Source: Haematobia irritans (taxonomy: Eukaryota > Arthropoda > Insecta > Diptera > Muscidae). From it: a stretch of 64,000 nt of DNA. The stretch lies in NCBI RefSeq assembly GCF_050003625.1, contig NC_134398.1, forward strand, positions 72,531,635 to 72,595,634, in the 5' to 3' direction. Position 1 is the stretch's first letter. Each line of letters starts with the position of its first letter. Of this stretch, positions 10,534 through 21,744 are shown piece by piece. Both the position numbers and the translations under genes were made by a program. The notes under the pieces are model-generated. The model was not told where the DNA came from, ran no database searches, and saw nothing but the letters and a program-made list of their open reading frames with translations.

Positions 10534-10870
10534 GGGAGCCACCGTGGTGCAATGGTTAGCATGCCCGCCTTGTATACACAAGGTCGTGGGTTCGATTCCT
10601 GCTTCGACCGAACACCAAAAAGTTTTTCAGCGGTGGATTATCCCACCTCAGTAATGCTGGTGACATTTCAAAGCTTCTCTAAGTGGTTTCACTGCAATGT
10701 GGAACGCCGTTCGGACTCGGCTATAAAAAGGAGGTCCCTTGTCATTGAGCTTAACATCGAATCGGGCAGCACTCAGTGATAAGAGAGAAGTTCACCAATG
10801 TGGTATCACAATGGACAGAATAGTCTAAGTGAGCCTGATACATAGGGCTGCCACCTAACCTAACCTAACC
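10534..10870 (+). mobile_element. Complete tRNA-derived SINE with 12-bp target duplication
   Basis: The head is tRNA-like with an A box (GTGGTGCAATGGTTAGCATG) and a B box (GTGGGTTCGATTCC). The body contains ATCCCACCTCAGTAATGCTG and CGTTCGGACTCGGCTATAAA. The tail is a short CCTAA repeat (about 10855-10870). Identical 12-mers TATATTGACTTA flank it at 10522-10533 and 10871-10882, proving insertion by target-primed retrotransposition. A 5'-truncated relative on the minus strand lies at 22038-22345. The open frame across it is not a gene. Confidence 0.9.
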
Positions 10871-11089
10871 TATATTGACTTATGTTTTTTGTCAAAAGTA
10901 TCATACAAGTATTGCGATTTTATTTTACAACATATGATGAGATATGTTGTTTTGTCAAAATTAAACTTAAAAAATTCGCGAGTTAAGTTGTTGTCACCAT
11001 TCTATATCTCCCGATCTAGGGCGAAAATTTGTAAACACAGAAAGATGCGCTTTCAAAAACTACACACAATTTGAGAAATTGTCCTATCT

Positions 11090-11400
11090 CGACTTACACA
11101 CACAATTTGAGAAATTGTCCTATCTCGAAATGGACTGATTGTCCTATCTCGAAATGGACTGAATATTATTTTTTATTGCAAAAATAACAAATTTGTAACA
11201 AAAAAACTGTTTTTCGTATAATAGTTTGAAATTTTGGAAGGTATTCAAAAACTCTAACAAAAGAAGAACGTGGAGTCGAGAATAAACATACATAAATAAT
11301 TTTATAATATACACATAAATTTATTTAGGCGTGAACAGTTTTTTTACTAGCATTTAACACCATTTTAAATGCATGCATTTATCGTATTTTGTTCTTAATT
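11090..11400. repeat. Fragment of the twin tRNA-like composite element
   Basis: It matches the right part of copy 1 (5005-5180): TTTTTTATTGCAAAAATAAC, then the phrase AAAACTCTAACAAA, then GTCGAG and ATAAACATACATAAATAATT. No tRNA-like part is kept. A 23-bp-scale local duplication (TTGTCCTATCTCGAAATGGAC) precedes it at about 11120-11160. Confidence 0.6.
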
Positions 11401-11403
11401 TCA

Positions 11404-12255
11404 TTTTTATACCCACCATCATATAATGGTGACGGGGGTATAATAACTATATCATTCCGTTTGTAACACATCGAAATATCGATTTCCGACTATATAAAGT
11501 ATATATATTCTTGATCAGGGACAAATTCTAAGGCGATATAACCATGTCCGTCTGTCTGTCTGTTTGTTGTAATCACGCTACAGTCTTCAAAAATGAAGCA
11601 ATCGTGCTGAAATTTTGCACAAACTCGTCTGCAGGCAGGTCAAGTTCGAAGATGGGCTATATCGGTCCAGGTTTTGATATAGTCACATATAAAGCGACCT
11701 CCCGATTTGGGGTCTTGGGCTTATAGAAATTGTAATTTTTATCCAATTTGCCTGAAATTTGAAATCTAGAGGAATTTTATGACCATAAAGAGGTGTGCCA
11801 AAAATAGTGAGAATCGGTCCATGTTTTGGTATAGCCCCCATATAGACCGATCTCCCGGTTTTACTTCTTGGGCTTATAGAAACCGTAGTTTTTATCCAAT
11901 TTTCATGAAATTGGAAATCTAGAGGTATTTTTCGACCATAAAGAGATGCGCCAAAATGGAGCATCGGTCCATGTTTTGGTATGATTCCCGTATAAACCAT
12001 CCTCCCGATTTGGGATCTTGGGCTTATAGAAACCGTAGTTTTTATCCAATTGGCCTGAAATTGAAAATCAAGAGGTAGTTTCGGGCCATAAAGAGGTGTG
12101 CCGAAAACGGTGAGTATCGGTCTATATTTTAGTATAGCCCCTATAAGAACTATCTCCCAATTTAACTCCTTAGGTTTGTAGAAACCGTAGTTTTTTCCGA
12201 TTTGCCTGAAATTGAAATATTCTGGTATTTAAGGCTCACAAAAACGTGTATTAAG
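11404..12255 (+). repeat. DINE-1-like element, left part (153-bp array)
   Basis: Starts TTATACCCACCATCA and GGTGACGGGGGTATAATA, with the core ATAAAGTATATATATTC and a GTCTGTCTGTCT microsatellite, followed by 153-bp units (TATAGCCCCCATATAGACCG). Its right part is found at 20628-21045, separated by the nested retrotransposons. The intact paralogue at 27112-28845 confirms the join. Confidence 0.85.
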
Positions 12256-12367
12256 AATTAAAGTTGGCAACACTGTTGAAATAACACGTATTTTTTGCAA
12301 TTATTCGGAGGCTCCAGAAAATTATTAAATATTTCGTTGTTTACAACATCAGTTGTTATTAAAAAAG

Positions 12368-12627
<260 letters not shown>

Positions 12628-12660
12628 AAAGAATACGCGATTCGGAGAAGTGTCAAGAAA

Positions 12661-13540
12661 ATGCCAAAATCATCAAAACGTAGAAGGATTGCACCAAAAA
12701 AGAAAATATTTTGCAATCAGTGCAAAGATGAAATCAAAGAGGAGACCGATGATTATATACAGTGCGATAAATGTGAAAAAAGCTATCACTCTCAATGCTC
12801 TGGGTTAAGTAAAAGAGAGTTCGATCGGTTATTGCAAAATGAGAACGAGTTATTTAACTGTCAACTGTGTGATGATGGAAATGGAAGTGAAGAGATAAAG
12901 AGAGAATTAAAAACAATAAAAACAGAGTTGAAGAAACTAGAGAAACGTGAAGTTTTTGAACGATAAAACTGTAAAAAATGACTGCATTATCAGTGGATTG
13001 AAAGTCAATGCAGAAACAAGTGCTAAGGAAGCAATAATTAAACTATCAAATAATGTGGATGTTGAGTTGGAACAAAATGACTTAGAAGAAGCATATTACA
13101 TTAAGAACAGAAACAAAACAAAAGAAGAGAAAACAGTTGTTGTGAAATTTATTTCAAAACACAAGAAGGAGAAATTAATGGCTGCTAAAACTAAATTAAA
13201 AGAAAGTGAGAATACGAAAAATGTCTATATAAACGATTTTTTGAGCAAAGAAACAATGAATCTTTTTAACTACGCAAAAGCCTTAAAGACAATTGGCTAT
13301 CGTTTCGTTTATGCCAAAGACGGAAAAGTGTTTTGCAAAAGGAATGAAATTTCCAGAGCGCAAGTTGTTAGATGTGAGGAAGATGTAGATCAAATTCTTA
13401 CTGAAGCAACAACAAGTAAACATTGGAGTCGGAGATCAATGGTTCAAAACAGACAAGTTATTCTACCAAGTGAAGAAGAAGATGATGAGGAAGAAAGAGA
13501 AGAAGATGGCGCAGTTTATGTTTCTTCTAATCAGAACTAA
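12661..13540 (+). pseudogene. Element 1 ORF1: PHD-type zinc finger plus FP-like domain (frameshifted)
   Basis: ATG at 12661 begins MPKSSKRRR, a basic leader. It is followed by a C4HC3-like finger (CNQC, CDKC, HSQC, CQLC; about residues 19-68) and a charged coiled coil ([20 protein letters not shown]). A frameshift at about 12950-12960 moves the reading to the frame ending at 13540. That second half (CIISGLKV, VVVKFISKHKKEKLMAAK, NDFLSKETMNLFNYAKAL) resembles the FP-type domain known in insect retrotransposon ORF1 proteins. The tail is acidic (EEEDDEEEREED). The role would be nucleic-acid binding in the retrotransposition complex. The frameshift makes this copy defective unless it is a sequencing error. 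Confidence 0.75.
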
Positions 13541-13581
13541 ATTATCGTATATTGCTTTATAATTAATTTTTTTTCTTTAGT

Positions 13582-14313
13582 ATGATTCATAATCAATATT
13601 TTAAAAATTTTGAAGATTTTACTAAATATATTTATGAAATTAACAGCAATTTTTTTAATATTTTGAGCATTAATGCAAGAAGTATATCATTAATTGATAA
13701 ATTTGACAGATTTAAATGTTTGTTATCAAGGTTTGCCAAATTGCCAGACATAATTGCAGTACAAGAAACATGGTTTAAGAGGGAAATGACACAATTATAT
13801 TCAATTCCGGGGTTTGAAAACATACATTGTTGTAGAGATGATGGATATGGTGGTACCTCACTGTATATTAATTCTAAAATATTGTACTCAGTCGAAATTT
13901 GTAAAAGTGAGAACTTTGTTGAAATTATTTGCGTTAAATTGTCAAATTTCAAACTTGAGAATAAATCGCTTATTTTAACATCTTTTTATAGATCTCAGAC
14001 ATGTAGAGTTTCGAATTTCATTAATTTGTTTGATCAAATTTTGAGTAAGTTTGCGCGGAATGCTCTTATAATTGTTGGTGATGCAAATATTGATCTAAAT
14101 CACGATGGATGCAGTATTAATTATCGTTCTATGTTTCAAAACTATGATTGTGACGCAGTACGTAACATGATTTCGAGGCCAGAATCGGGCAAGTGTATTG
14201 ATCACATTTTTAGTAATAATTTGGATAAAATTTCCGTGGATTCAATTGAATGTGCAATTTCAGATCATAACTTGCTTTGGTGTAAAGTTATGCAAAGAAT
14301 TAATAATAAATAA
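13582..14313 (+). pseudogene. Element 1 ORF2, AP-endonuclease domain
   Basis: The apurinic-like endonuclease motifs are all present in order: LSINARS (about residue 28), AVQETWF (metal-binding Glu), GYGGTSLYI, LTSFYRS, IIVGDANIDL, CIDHIFSN and ISDHNLL (catalytic His). The enzyme nicks target DNA to prime reverse transcription. The frame ends at an early stop inside an AAT/TAA repeat (14302-14322), and the RT continues in the next frame, so slippage in this repeat has split ORF2. Confidence 0.85.
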
Positions 14314-15774
14314 TAATAAATATATTGAGACAAGTAAAAGTTTCTGCGATTACATTAAGGCGCGAAATATCTTGGGAGAAAATTTGCCAGATACTGTGTT
14401 ACCTTATACTGCCACGGGTTTGACGAATGCGGTAGTATCTAGTATAGAGTATGCTGCTCAGAAATCTACATATTCCATTAGAAATAGAAAAGAGGTTCGG
14501 TTTGCTCTTGCTCCTTGGATCAACTTTGATTTGAGAAGTTTAATCTTGTACAAGGAGAAACTATTACGAAGAAGGCGTAAATCTAGGGCCAATGAAGTTC
14601 TGAATTCGCAACTCAAAGGGTTAAGTAAGGTTATAAAATTTGCTTCAAGAGTTTGTAGAAGTAATTACTATGAGAATAGTTTACAAAAAGTTGGTCTTGA
14701 TGCTAGAAAATCATGGAGTTTTATAAATAGTACATTGGGTAGAAAGAAAGAAAGGAAAATTAATCTGTGTAATGTAGAAAGAGAACCTATAATCAGGGAT
14801 CAGGAGAAAGTAGATACATTTAATGATTACTTTATATCCTCTATACATGAACTAAAGGAACAAATTGAAGTTCCATCAGATGATTCGATAGATTTTTTTA
14901 ATACATCTGTTGTTCCGATTAATAGATTTCGGATTAAGGATATCGAATTGCAGCACGTAAGAGATGTTATTATGGCCATGAGAGTAGATAAGTCAGCTGG
15001 TAGTGATAATATATCTCCCAGGTTTATTTTGGAATGTGTAGATCAAATTGCACCATTCTTAATGGAAATATTTAATAAGATGTTGGCTTCATCCGAATAT
15101 CCTAATATACTCAAAGTCCACAAAATTGTTCCCATACCTAAAACGATAAATTCATCGTTTAAGGAGAATTATAGGCCTATATCGATATTGTCTGCTGTTG
15201 ATAAGGTTCTGGAAAGAATTTTATATGAAAGGCTCTCCAGCTACTTCGAGGAGAATCGATTACTCTATGATTTCCAGTTTGGATTTAGGAAAGGATGTGG
15301 GACGGAGGATGCAGTTTTAAATGTAGTGCATCATATATGTGAAGGGTTAGATAAAGGATTCAGTGGGGTAGCAGGAATGTTCTATGATTTCGCAAAAGCC
15401 TTCGATATGGTGGATCATCAGATTTTGCTTGAGAAGATGAATTGGTATGGGATTGGTGGACTTGAGTTAGAACTATTTCGTGATTATTTTAAAGATAGAA
15501 TGCAGTTTGTTCAGATTAACGGGAAGAAAAGTTTTTTGGGTGCAGTTAAATTCGGTGTGCCACAGGGTAGTGGACTAGGTCCATTGCTGTTTTCGATTTA
15601 TTTGAACGATTTAGCAAACATTCGATTTGATGGAAAACTTTTTATGTTTGCTGATGATATATGTATATTTTATCCATATAGGTATGATATGGCTTTAAGG
15701 TGTAGTATTGAAAGAGATGCTGCGATACTGTTTGAATATGCCAGATTAAATCGTTTAATTCTTAATGCAGACAA
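14305..15774 (+). pseudogene. Element 1 ORF2, reverse transcriptase (interrupted)
   Basis: Reverse transcriptase blocks in order: NYRPISILSAVDKVLERIL, FQFGFRKGCGTEDAV, FYDFAKAFDMVDHQILLEKM (motif A Asp), GVPQGSGLGPLLFSIYLNDL, and MFADDICIFY with the catalytic Asp pair intact. The frame is broken after LILNAD at 15774, where element 2 is inserted; the remaining C-terminal part is at 19691-20400. Joining GACAA to GACAAAAATG restores the expected D-K-T-K-M across the gap. Confidence 0.85.
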
Positions 15775-15824
15775 CATTGTTGTCAACATTGTTACATTGT
15801 TGTCAACATTGTTACATTGTTGGA
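15774..15824. repeat. 20-bp tandem repeat at the 5' end of element 2
   Basis: The unit ATTGTTGTCAACATTGTTAC is present twice plus a partial copy, and each unit is itself nearly palindromic (TTGT-TGTCAACA-ACAA type). It marks the exact left end of element 2. Confidence 0.8.
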
Positions 15825-16162
15825 CGTGTTTTCAAGTTGCTCCAATTAAAATTAAATTTCATTGTGAATATCTCGCTTAACTTGTGCTAAAACCGGTGCT
15901 TAACGTGATCTAAAGCTTTTGCATTCTGTTCGACATATTTCGTTTGAGCTGTTTTGTGTTGAAAGCTGTATTTTTATAAAGTTTTATAAAACTGCAAACC
16001 ATCGAAAGCAATACAAATATTTCAGTTTTTGTTGGCGCTTTGACCTGTATTAAATTTCACTTTTGATTTCAAGTCTGAATCGTCTATTTATTCATTGCGA
16101 AATTGTTGGAAATATATTTGCATCCACATTCTTGTCTTTGACATATTAAGAAAAATTGAAAA

Positions 16163-17101
16163 ATGGCTTGCCCTATACCATCGTGTCGTATCACTAAATT
16201 GGATGAACAAATGATTTCGTGCTGGATTTGTTCAACAAGTTATCATTCAAAATGTGCGCAATTAGCAGCACGCACAATTGACAACTTACGTGAAGATAAG
16301 GGTCTGCGGTGGTGCTGTGAAAAGTGCAAACATATTGATGGCGAGTTTTTTACCTTTTTTAAAAACTGTAGAGCCAGACTCGATGATATTTCGAGGGATT
16401 TTGATTTGATCTCAGATCGCTTTAAAAAATATAAGAATATTCTTGATAATTCTTCAAACTTGGACATAGTGTTACAATCACCAACTGAAAATTCCAGAAA
16501 AAGGAAGAAATCTAAATCTAACAAGAATTCGTCTAACAATGAGATTGAAACAATTTCTCCGACACTAGTTAACACCAATAATAATATTCAGGATTCAGAG
16601 ACTGTTGTCATTCCTACTAACAACGCTGAAACTGCACCTTTACCTATTCCACCTATTATTATTACCCCGTCGCATTCGAATTCACTGAACACTGGAACAG
16701 TAGTGGCACCAGCTACTGTGTTAACTGATACTAATGTATTCTTTTCTCCTTTTAATACACCTACAAATCAATCGCCTGCTGGTTCAACTCCAAAACCTTT
16801 AAGGGTCTTACCCCCAATGAAAACCATTTTTGCTGCCCGTTTTGCTCCAGAAACAACTGAGGATGATATTCATTTCTACATAAAATCAAAACTGAATGCA
16901 AATGTAGACATTAAGGTATCTAAACTGCAATTTGTAGAGAGGAGGAACAAGTCGTCATTCAAAATTTTCGTACCTGAGGACATTTTTGACACAGTGGTCA
17001 ATCCGGAATTTTGGCCTTACAGAGCTGTGGTGCATGAACTTGTTTTTAGAGATAGAGTTGCCCGTTTACCTGCACGTCCCGTTGAGCAATCAAAAAACTG
17101 A
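16163..17101 (+). CDS. Element 2 ORF1: zinc-finger nucleic-acid-binding protein
   Basis: An intact frame of 312 aa. The N-terminal Cys/His cluster (SCWICSTSYHSKC about residues 18-30, then WCCEKCKH about 50-57) is a PHD-type finger as in many CR1/Jockey-group ORF1s. It is followed by a basic RKRKKSKSNK stretch, a long Ser/Thr/Pro/Asn-rich linker (about 110-215) and a compact C-terminal domain (MKTIFAARFAPETTEDDIHF to VHELVFRDRVARLP) that could be RRM-like (inference). The expected role is RNA chaperoning of the element's transcript. It overlaps no host gene, and ORF2 follows within about 15 bp. Confidence 0.75.
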   Translation: MACPIPSCRITKLDEQMISCWICSTSYHSKCAQLAARTIDNLREDKGLRWCCEKCKHIDGEFFTFFKNCRARLDDISRDFDLISDRFKKYKNILDNSSNLDIVLQSPTENSRKRKKSKSNKNSSNNEIETISPTLVNTNNNIQDSETVVIPTNNAETAPLPIPPIIITPSHSNSLNTGTVVAPATVLTDTNVFFSPFNTPTNQSPAGSTPKPLRVLPPMKTIFAARFAPETTEDDIHFYIKSKLNANVDIKVSKLQFVERRNKSSFKIFVPEDIFDTVVNPEFWPYRAVVHELVFRDRVARLPARPVEQSKN

Positions 17102-17112
17102 ATAAAACCCTG

Positions 17113-17535
17113 TCTGATACGAATTTTACTTTAGTTTATCAGAATGTTAGGGGACTTAACACAAAATTATGCAACCTATATACGGATAGCTTTAGCTTTG
17201 ATTATGATTTGATTATATTTACTGAAACCTGGCTTCAAAGTAATATCTTAAATACTGAAATCTTATGCGACAAGTACCAAATTTATAGATGTGACCGCAC
17301 AACTGGTTTGAAGAAATCTGGTGGCGGCGTCCTAATTGCTGTTTCTTCGAAATTTGCTTCATCAAAAATTGATATTCCAAATGAACTTCAAATTGAATAT
17401 ATAGGAGTGAAAATAAGGTGCGGCCATAATTCATTGTTTGTGACTTGCTCCTATATTCCTCCTGGTTCTTGTAACGATGTTTATAATGCTCATTTGACTG
17501 CTATCCAATCGGTCCTATCTACTGCGAAAAACTGA
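17113..17535 (+). pseudogene. Element 2 ORF2, truncated endonuclease domain
   Basis: The first half of an AP endonuclease is readable: VYQNVRGLNTK, IIFTETWL, KSGGGVLIAVSS, FVTCSYIPPGS. The frame stops after STAKN, and the C-terminal motifs (GDFN-like, DHI-like, SDH-like) are missing. The RT-side frame starts within 20 bp, so an internal deletion has removed roughly the second half of the domain. Target nicking would be lost. Confidence 0.8.
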
Positions 17536-17552
17536 ACTCATTACTATTAAAT

Positions 17553-19598
17553 GTGGATTGGAATAAAATCTTACCAGCGAGAAATCTTGATGAATCAATA
17601 AATACATTTTATGAAACTTTGAATTCATTCATAGCCCAATCTGTTCCATTAATTCGAATAACTTCTCACACTGGTCCACCTTGGAATGACAGTAAATTAC
17701 GTAACTTGAAGAATAGAAAGAATAAACTTTATAAAAAGTATAAAAAATCTGGATCTGTGGCTGACTATGCAAACTACTCAATTGCTCGTTCAGAATACAA
17801 CCTGTGGAATAAACAATCCTATAACAATTATTTATCGAAAATTAAAAATGAACTGAAGCTTAATCCAAAGTCATTTTACATATTTGTTAATTCTAAACGT
17901 CAATCAAATGTGTATCCAAGAACCCTTCACTATGGTGCTGTTGAAGGGGATGATAATGAATCTATATGTAATTTGTTTTCAAAGTTCTTTGCAACAACTT
18001 ACTGCCATAAGGATTTCAAGCAATCTGATGCGTACCCATATAAGATACAGGAATATTCGACATTCACTACTCCATTTATTTCTCCTGATATTGTGATGAG
18101 TTATATGGAAAAGATAAAATGTTCATATCGCCCGGGCCCTGATGGGATTCCCAGTAACATCCTCAAATATTGTGCTCATTCTCTTTCGACTGCTCTTTCA
18201 TTTCTGTTTAATGAATCTTTGCGCACAGGTCACTTTCCTACGTTGTGGAAGAATTCATTTATCATTCCGCTATTTAAAAATGGAAGCAAGTCAGATATTA
18301 CGAATTATAGAGGCATTGCTAAATTAAGTGCTATTCCAAAACTGTTGGAGAAAATTATTTCTGATAGTTTGAATCATCAAGTCTCCTCTCTTCTATCGCC
18401 TAAACAACACGGCTTCCGTAAATCTTGTTCGACCATAACAAATATCTTGGAATTGACTACAATGGTTAATGAAGGCTTTAGAGATCGTTTACAGACTGAT
18501 GTCATTTATACTGATTTTAGTAAGGCGTTTGACAAAGTAAACCATTCACTTTTACTGTACAAACTGCATCGCATGGGCTTCAGTGAATTAATGGTATCCT
18601 GGTTTGAAAGTTATCTAAAGAATCGTACACAATTGGTAGTATTTGATAACATTATTTCAAAATCAATACATGTGCCTTCTGGTGTTCCACAAGGCAGTCA
18701 TCTTGGCCCTCTATTGTTCTGCTTATTTATAAATGACCTTCCATCAGCCATTAAATATGGTTACACTCTCATGTATGCTGACGATGTTAAAATTATAAAG
18801 GTTATTCGGAATAGTGATGACCAATCCTTACTCCAATCTGATCTGAATAGCATGTACAGATGGTGCTCATCAAATATGATGGAACTGAACATAAGGAAAT
18901 GCAAGCATATCTCTTTTTATAGATTAAATTATATCGACACGAATTATAACTTGAATGGCACAACGCTTGAAACTGTTGAATCCTTTAAAGATCTTGGAAT
19001 ACTTTTGGATCGCATGCTAAATTTTAGATCTCACATTTCTATGACTGTAAATAAGGCCTATGGATCATTTGGATTTGTCAAGCGCTAGAGTAAGGAATTT
19101 TCTGACCCATTTGTTACAAGAAACTTATATACTTCACTTGTGCGTCCTATCCTGGAATATGGATCTGTAATTTGGGACCCACAGTACCAAATTCATTGCA
19201 ATCGTATTGAATCTGTTCAGAAACAATTTTTACTGTTTTGTTTACGTCGGAATAACTGGACACCTCAAACCTTGCCGTCTTACAAAGAAAGAGTATCGCT
19301 CATCAAATTACCTACACTGAAAAGTAGACGTACCATGCTGAATATCTGTTTTATGGTTGATTTAATTAACGGAAGATTTAAATCTGACTTCCTTATTAAC
19401 AGCATATCATTCAATGTACCCTTTAGACCTACCCGCAACTTTGAACTGCTCCACATTGAATACTTTCGAACGAACTTTGAAAACAACGATCCACTTCGCC
19501 GTCTTTGTAAAGAATTCAATAAATTTTATTATTATCTTGATTTGTCAGAAGAGAAATACAATGTAAAGAAAAAGATAACATTATTATTAAATACTTGA
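17553..19598 (+). pseudogene. Element 2 ORF2, reverse transcriptase (one in-frame stop)
   Basis: A long RT frame with YRPGPDGIPSNILKYC, NYRGIAKLSAIPKLLEKII, KQHGFRKSCSTITNI, YTDFSKAFDKVNHSLLLYKL, SGVPQGSHLGPLLFCLFIND and MYADDVKII (catalytic Asp pair intact). A single TAG at 19086 interrupts an otherwise continuous C-terminal region (RPILEYGSVIWDP, IESVQKQFLLFCLRRN) that runs to 19598. The RT core is well preserved, so insertion was fairly recent. CR1/Jockey-group membership is likely. Confidence 0.85.
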
Positions 19599-19690
19599 TA
19601 TATTAACAAACAATATGTATATAATATAATATATTACTGTTAGTCTGTAAGGGTTTAATCCATAGATGAAAATAATAATAAAAAAAAAAA

Positions 19691-20627
19691 GACAAAAATG
19701 GTAAGATTTCGTCCCCATTCTGTAGCTCTGAATCGGGAGTTTAGTGTTTCGGTAAACGGAAAGTCGATTGAGGAGTCCAGTTATGTTAAGTATTTAGGTG
19801 TTTTGCTTCAAGGTAATATGGCATGGGATTTGCATGTAAGCGAATTAAAAAAGAAAGTGGCTCCAGCCGTTGGAATTTTATATAAATTGAGATGGAAGCT
19901 AGACGAAAGATGTAAATTATTGATATTTAATGCCTTAATACAATCGCATCTAAATTATTTGACAATAGCCTATGGACACAATAAGAGTAGTAATTATTTG
20001 AAATCCCTGCAAAGTTTTCAAAATAGAGCTTTGAAAAGTGTTTATAACTTACCTAACAACTTTTCAAGTAACGTTTTATATAGAACTATAGCGGAAAATA
20101 CGCTTCCTATTCATGGTATTTATCAATATCAAGTGCTGCTTTTTGTGTATAAATGTTTACATGACATTGGTCACAACACCATGAAATTTGATCTAATTCA
20201 GTCTCATTTTAAAACGAGGAATCAAGGAAATATTAAGTACCGCGCTGTAGACTGGAAAAGTGTAGACAAAGGATTGATTATTCAGGAGGGTTAATATACA
20301 ATGAGTTACCACAAAATATAAAAACCATTTCATGTATTGCAAGATATAAGTTGGCTTGTAAAGAGTTTATAAGACAAAAATTTTAAAAAAGGAGATTAAT
20401 TATATAATTATAAACACACAAATTTCATACATTGAATAATAATAATAATTATCTATTCATAATTTTTATAAATTATATCCAAAAATAATTTGTTATGTAT
20501 TTCTATTAATTATTGTTGCCAATTTCCTCTAAAATGCCTCTTGGCGCTGAGGACCAATTTTATATGAATGTAAATAATGAATTATACTAAATAAACACAT
20601 AATAAAAAAATAAAAATAAAAAAAAAG
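19691..20627 (+). pseudogene. Element 1, RT C-terminus and 3' end
   Basis: The frame resumes with MVRFRPHSVALNREF and continues with YVKYLGVLLQGNMAWDLH, LIFNALIQSHLNYLTIAYGH and LQSFQNRALKSVYNLP, the usual C-terminal part of this RT group. It ends at 20294 through a frameshift; the missing frame continues NYNELPQNIKTI to about 20385. The 3' UTR includes the hairpin region TGCCTCTTGGCGCTGAGG (20535-20552) and an A-rich AATAAA-repeated tail ending at the resumed DINE-1-like repeat. Confidence 0.8.
20525..20553 (+). other. 3'-UTR two-tier hairpin of element 1
   Basis: Outer stem TCCTC/GAGGA (loop 19 nt), with an inner stem GCC-TCTT-GGC. Similar arrangements with the shared core GGCGCT(G)GRG occur at 34202-34229 and 34839-34869 in two other elements. 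Confidence 0.5.
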
Positions 20628-21045
20628 TTTTTATCGGTCCATTTGGTAATGCCTCCATATAGACCGATTTCACTTCTTGAGGGTATAGAAGGCGCACAGA
20701 TCATGAAAATTGCTTGAAACTCAATGCAAAATTTCCAGATTTTACTTCTCGGGTGAAAATCTACAGATTTAAGATTTCACATCAAGACATTATTTCATAA
20801 TTTTCTTGCACACTTACAAGAGATGTTAATGATTCTTCTAAAACTCAAACAAAAATGGTTCTTATAAATCCAGAATCTGATGTAGTCTTCATAGGTAAAA
20901 TCTTTATATGTATCTTCGAGAAGTGTACTGGTTGAACTGCTCAAACCCCCCCTGAAATTTCAAAGGAAACCCTAATATTTGATTCATGGTGGTGGATATT
21001 TAAGATTCGGCCCGGCAGAACTTACTGCTGTATATACTTGTTACT
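20628..21045 (+). repeat. DINE-1-like element, right part
   Basis: It resumes at GTTTTTATCGGTCC, exactly where the intact copy (28455) continues after ATTAAG. It ends with the hairpin-type TTCGGCCCGGCAGAA and GTATATACTTGTTA. Confidence 0.8.
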
Positions 21046-21049
21046 TTTA

Positions 21050-21190
21050 AGGCCGGTATTAAGTTGGCATTATCGCTCTAAAATGACCCTGTTTTGCCTT
21101 TTACTTTTCTTTAATAATTCATTTTAAAGAAAATAAACTTCAATTGTTTTAGCTGCAAAACTCGAACTTAATTCTCGCTTTTATGTTTGA
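21050..21190. repeat. Fragment of the AAGTTCGAGTTTAG MITE family
   Basis: TTAAGGCCGGTATTAAGTTGG at the left and AAAACTCGAACTTAATTCTC at the right are degenerate inverted ends of the MITE that is complete at 43102-43581. Confidence 0.5.
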
Positions 21191-21744
21191 AGGTGTCTGT
21201 CAACTCCTCTAGGACTACTCATTAATAAAGAGCAACTAGACTTTGTTTTTATACATTTTACTGTTTAATTTTTCACTATGTCCTCCTTTTTTCATTTTAC
21301 TGTCCCAACTCTAAAAAGAGTATAGTGCTACTTCGTTATTTTTATGAAGATCCCTTTGTAACTTTTGTATATTTTCCACTTTTTTTTATTTCCTTTGCCT
21401 GACTTACTCCTCGTACGTTCCGATTTCTTTTAACGAACCAAGAAAAAACTTATGCCCATAATGCCAAAATGATAAACAAAACACATGTCCACACATACAT
21501 AAAATGCTGCCCTCAAGGCGAAAACACATGCTGTTTTTTCTCAAATGTCTAATCTCTTGGTTCCGAATGTATATTCTCGTTACCCCGAATAATCATTCTA
21601 CTATTCAAATTAAATAATATTTAGACTTAAGCATATCAAATTTTTGGCCTTATCATAGAGCAGTTTTCAGAAACAACATACAAGCGGTTTCACAGAAATT
21701 GCTCTCTTTTGATTCCCTGGCTGTGTTATGTTGATATCTTACGT

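Larger units (their letters stand above)
15775..19690 (+). mobile_element. Non-LTR retrotransposon element 2, nested in element 1
   Basis: It is nearly full length by layout: a tandem-repeated 5' end, an untranslated leader of about 390 bp, ORF1 (16163-17101), ORF2 (17113-19598) and an AATAATAATAAAAA tail. Its 3' tail differs from that of element 1. The target duplication is short or absent (at most AA). It carries an endonuclease deletion and one in-frame stop. Confidence 0.85.
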
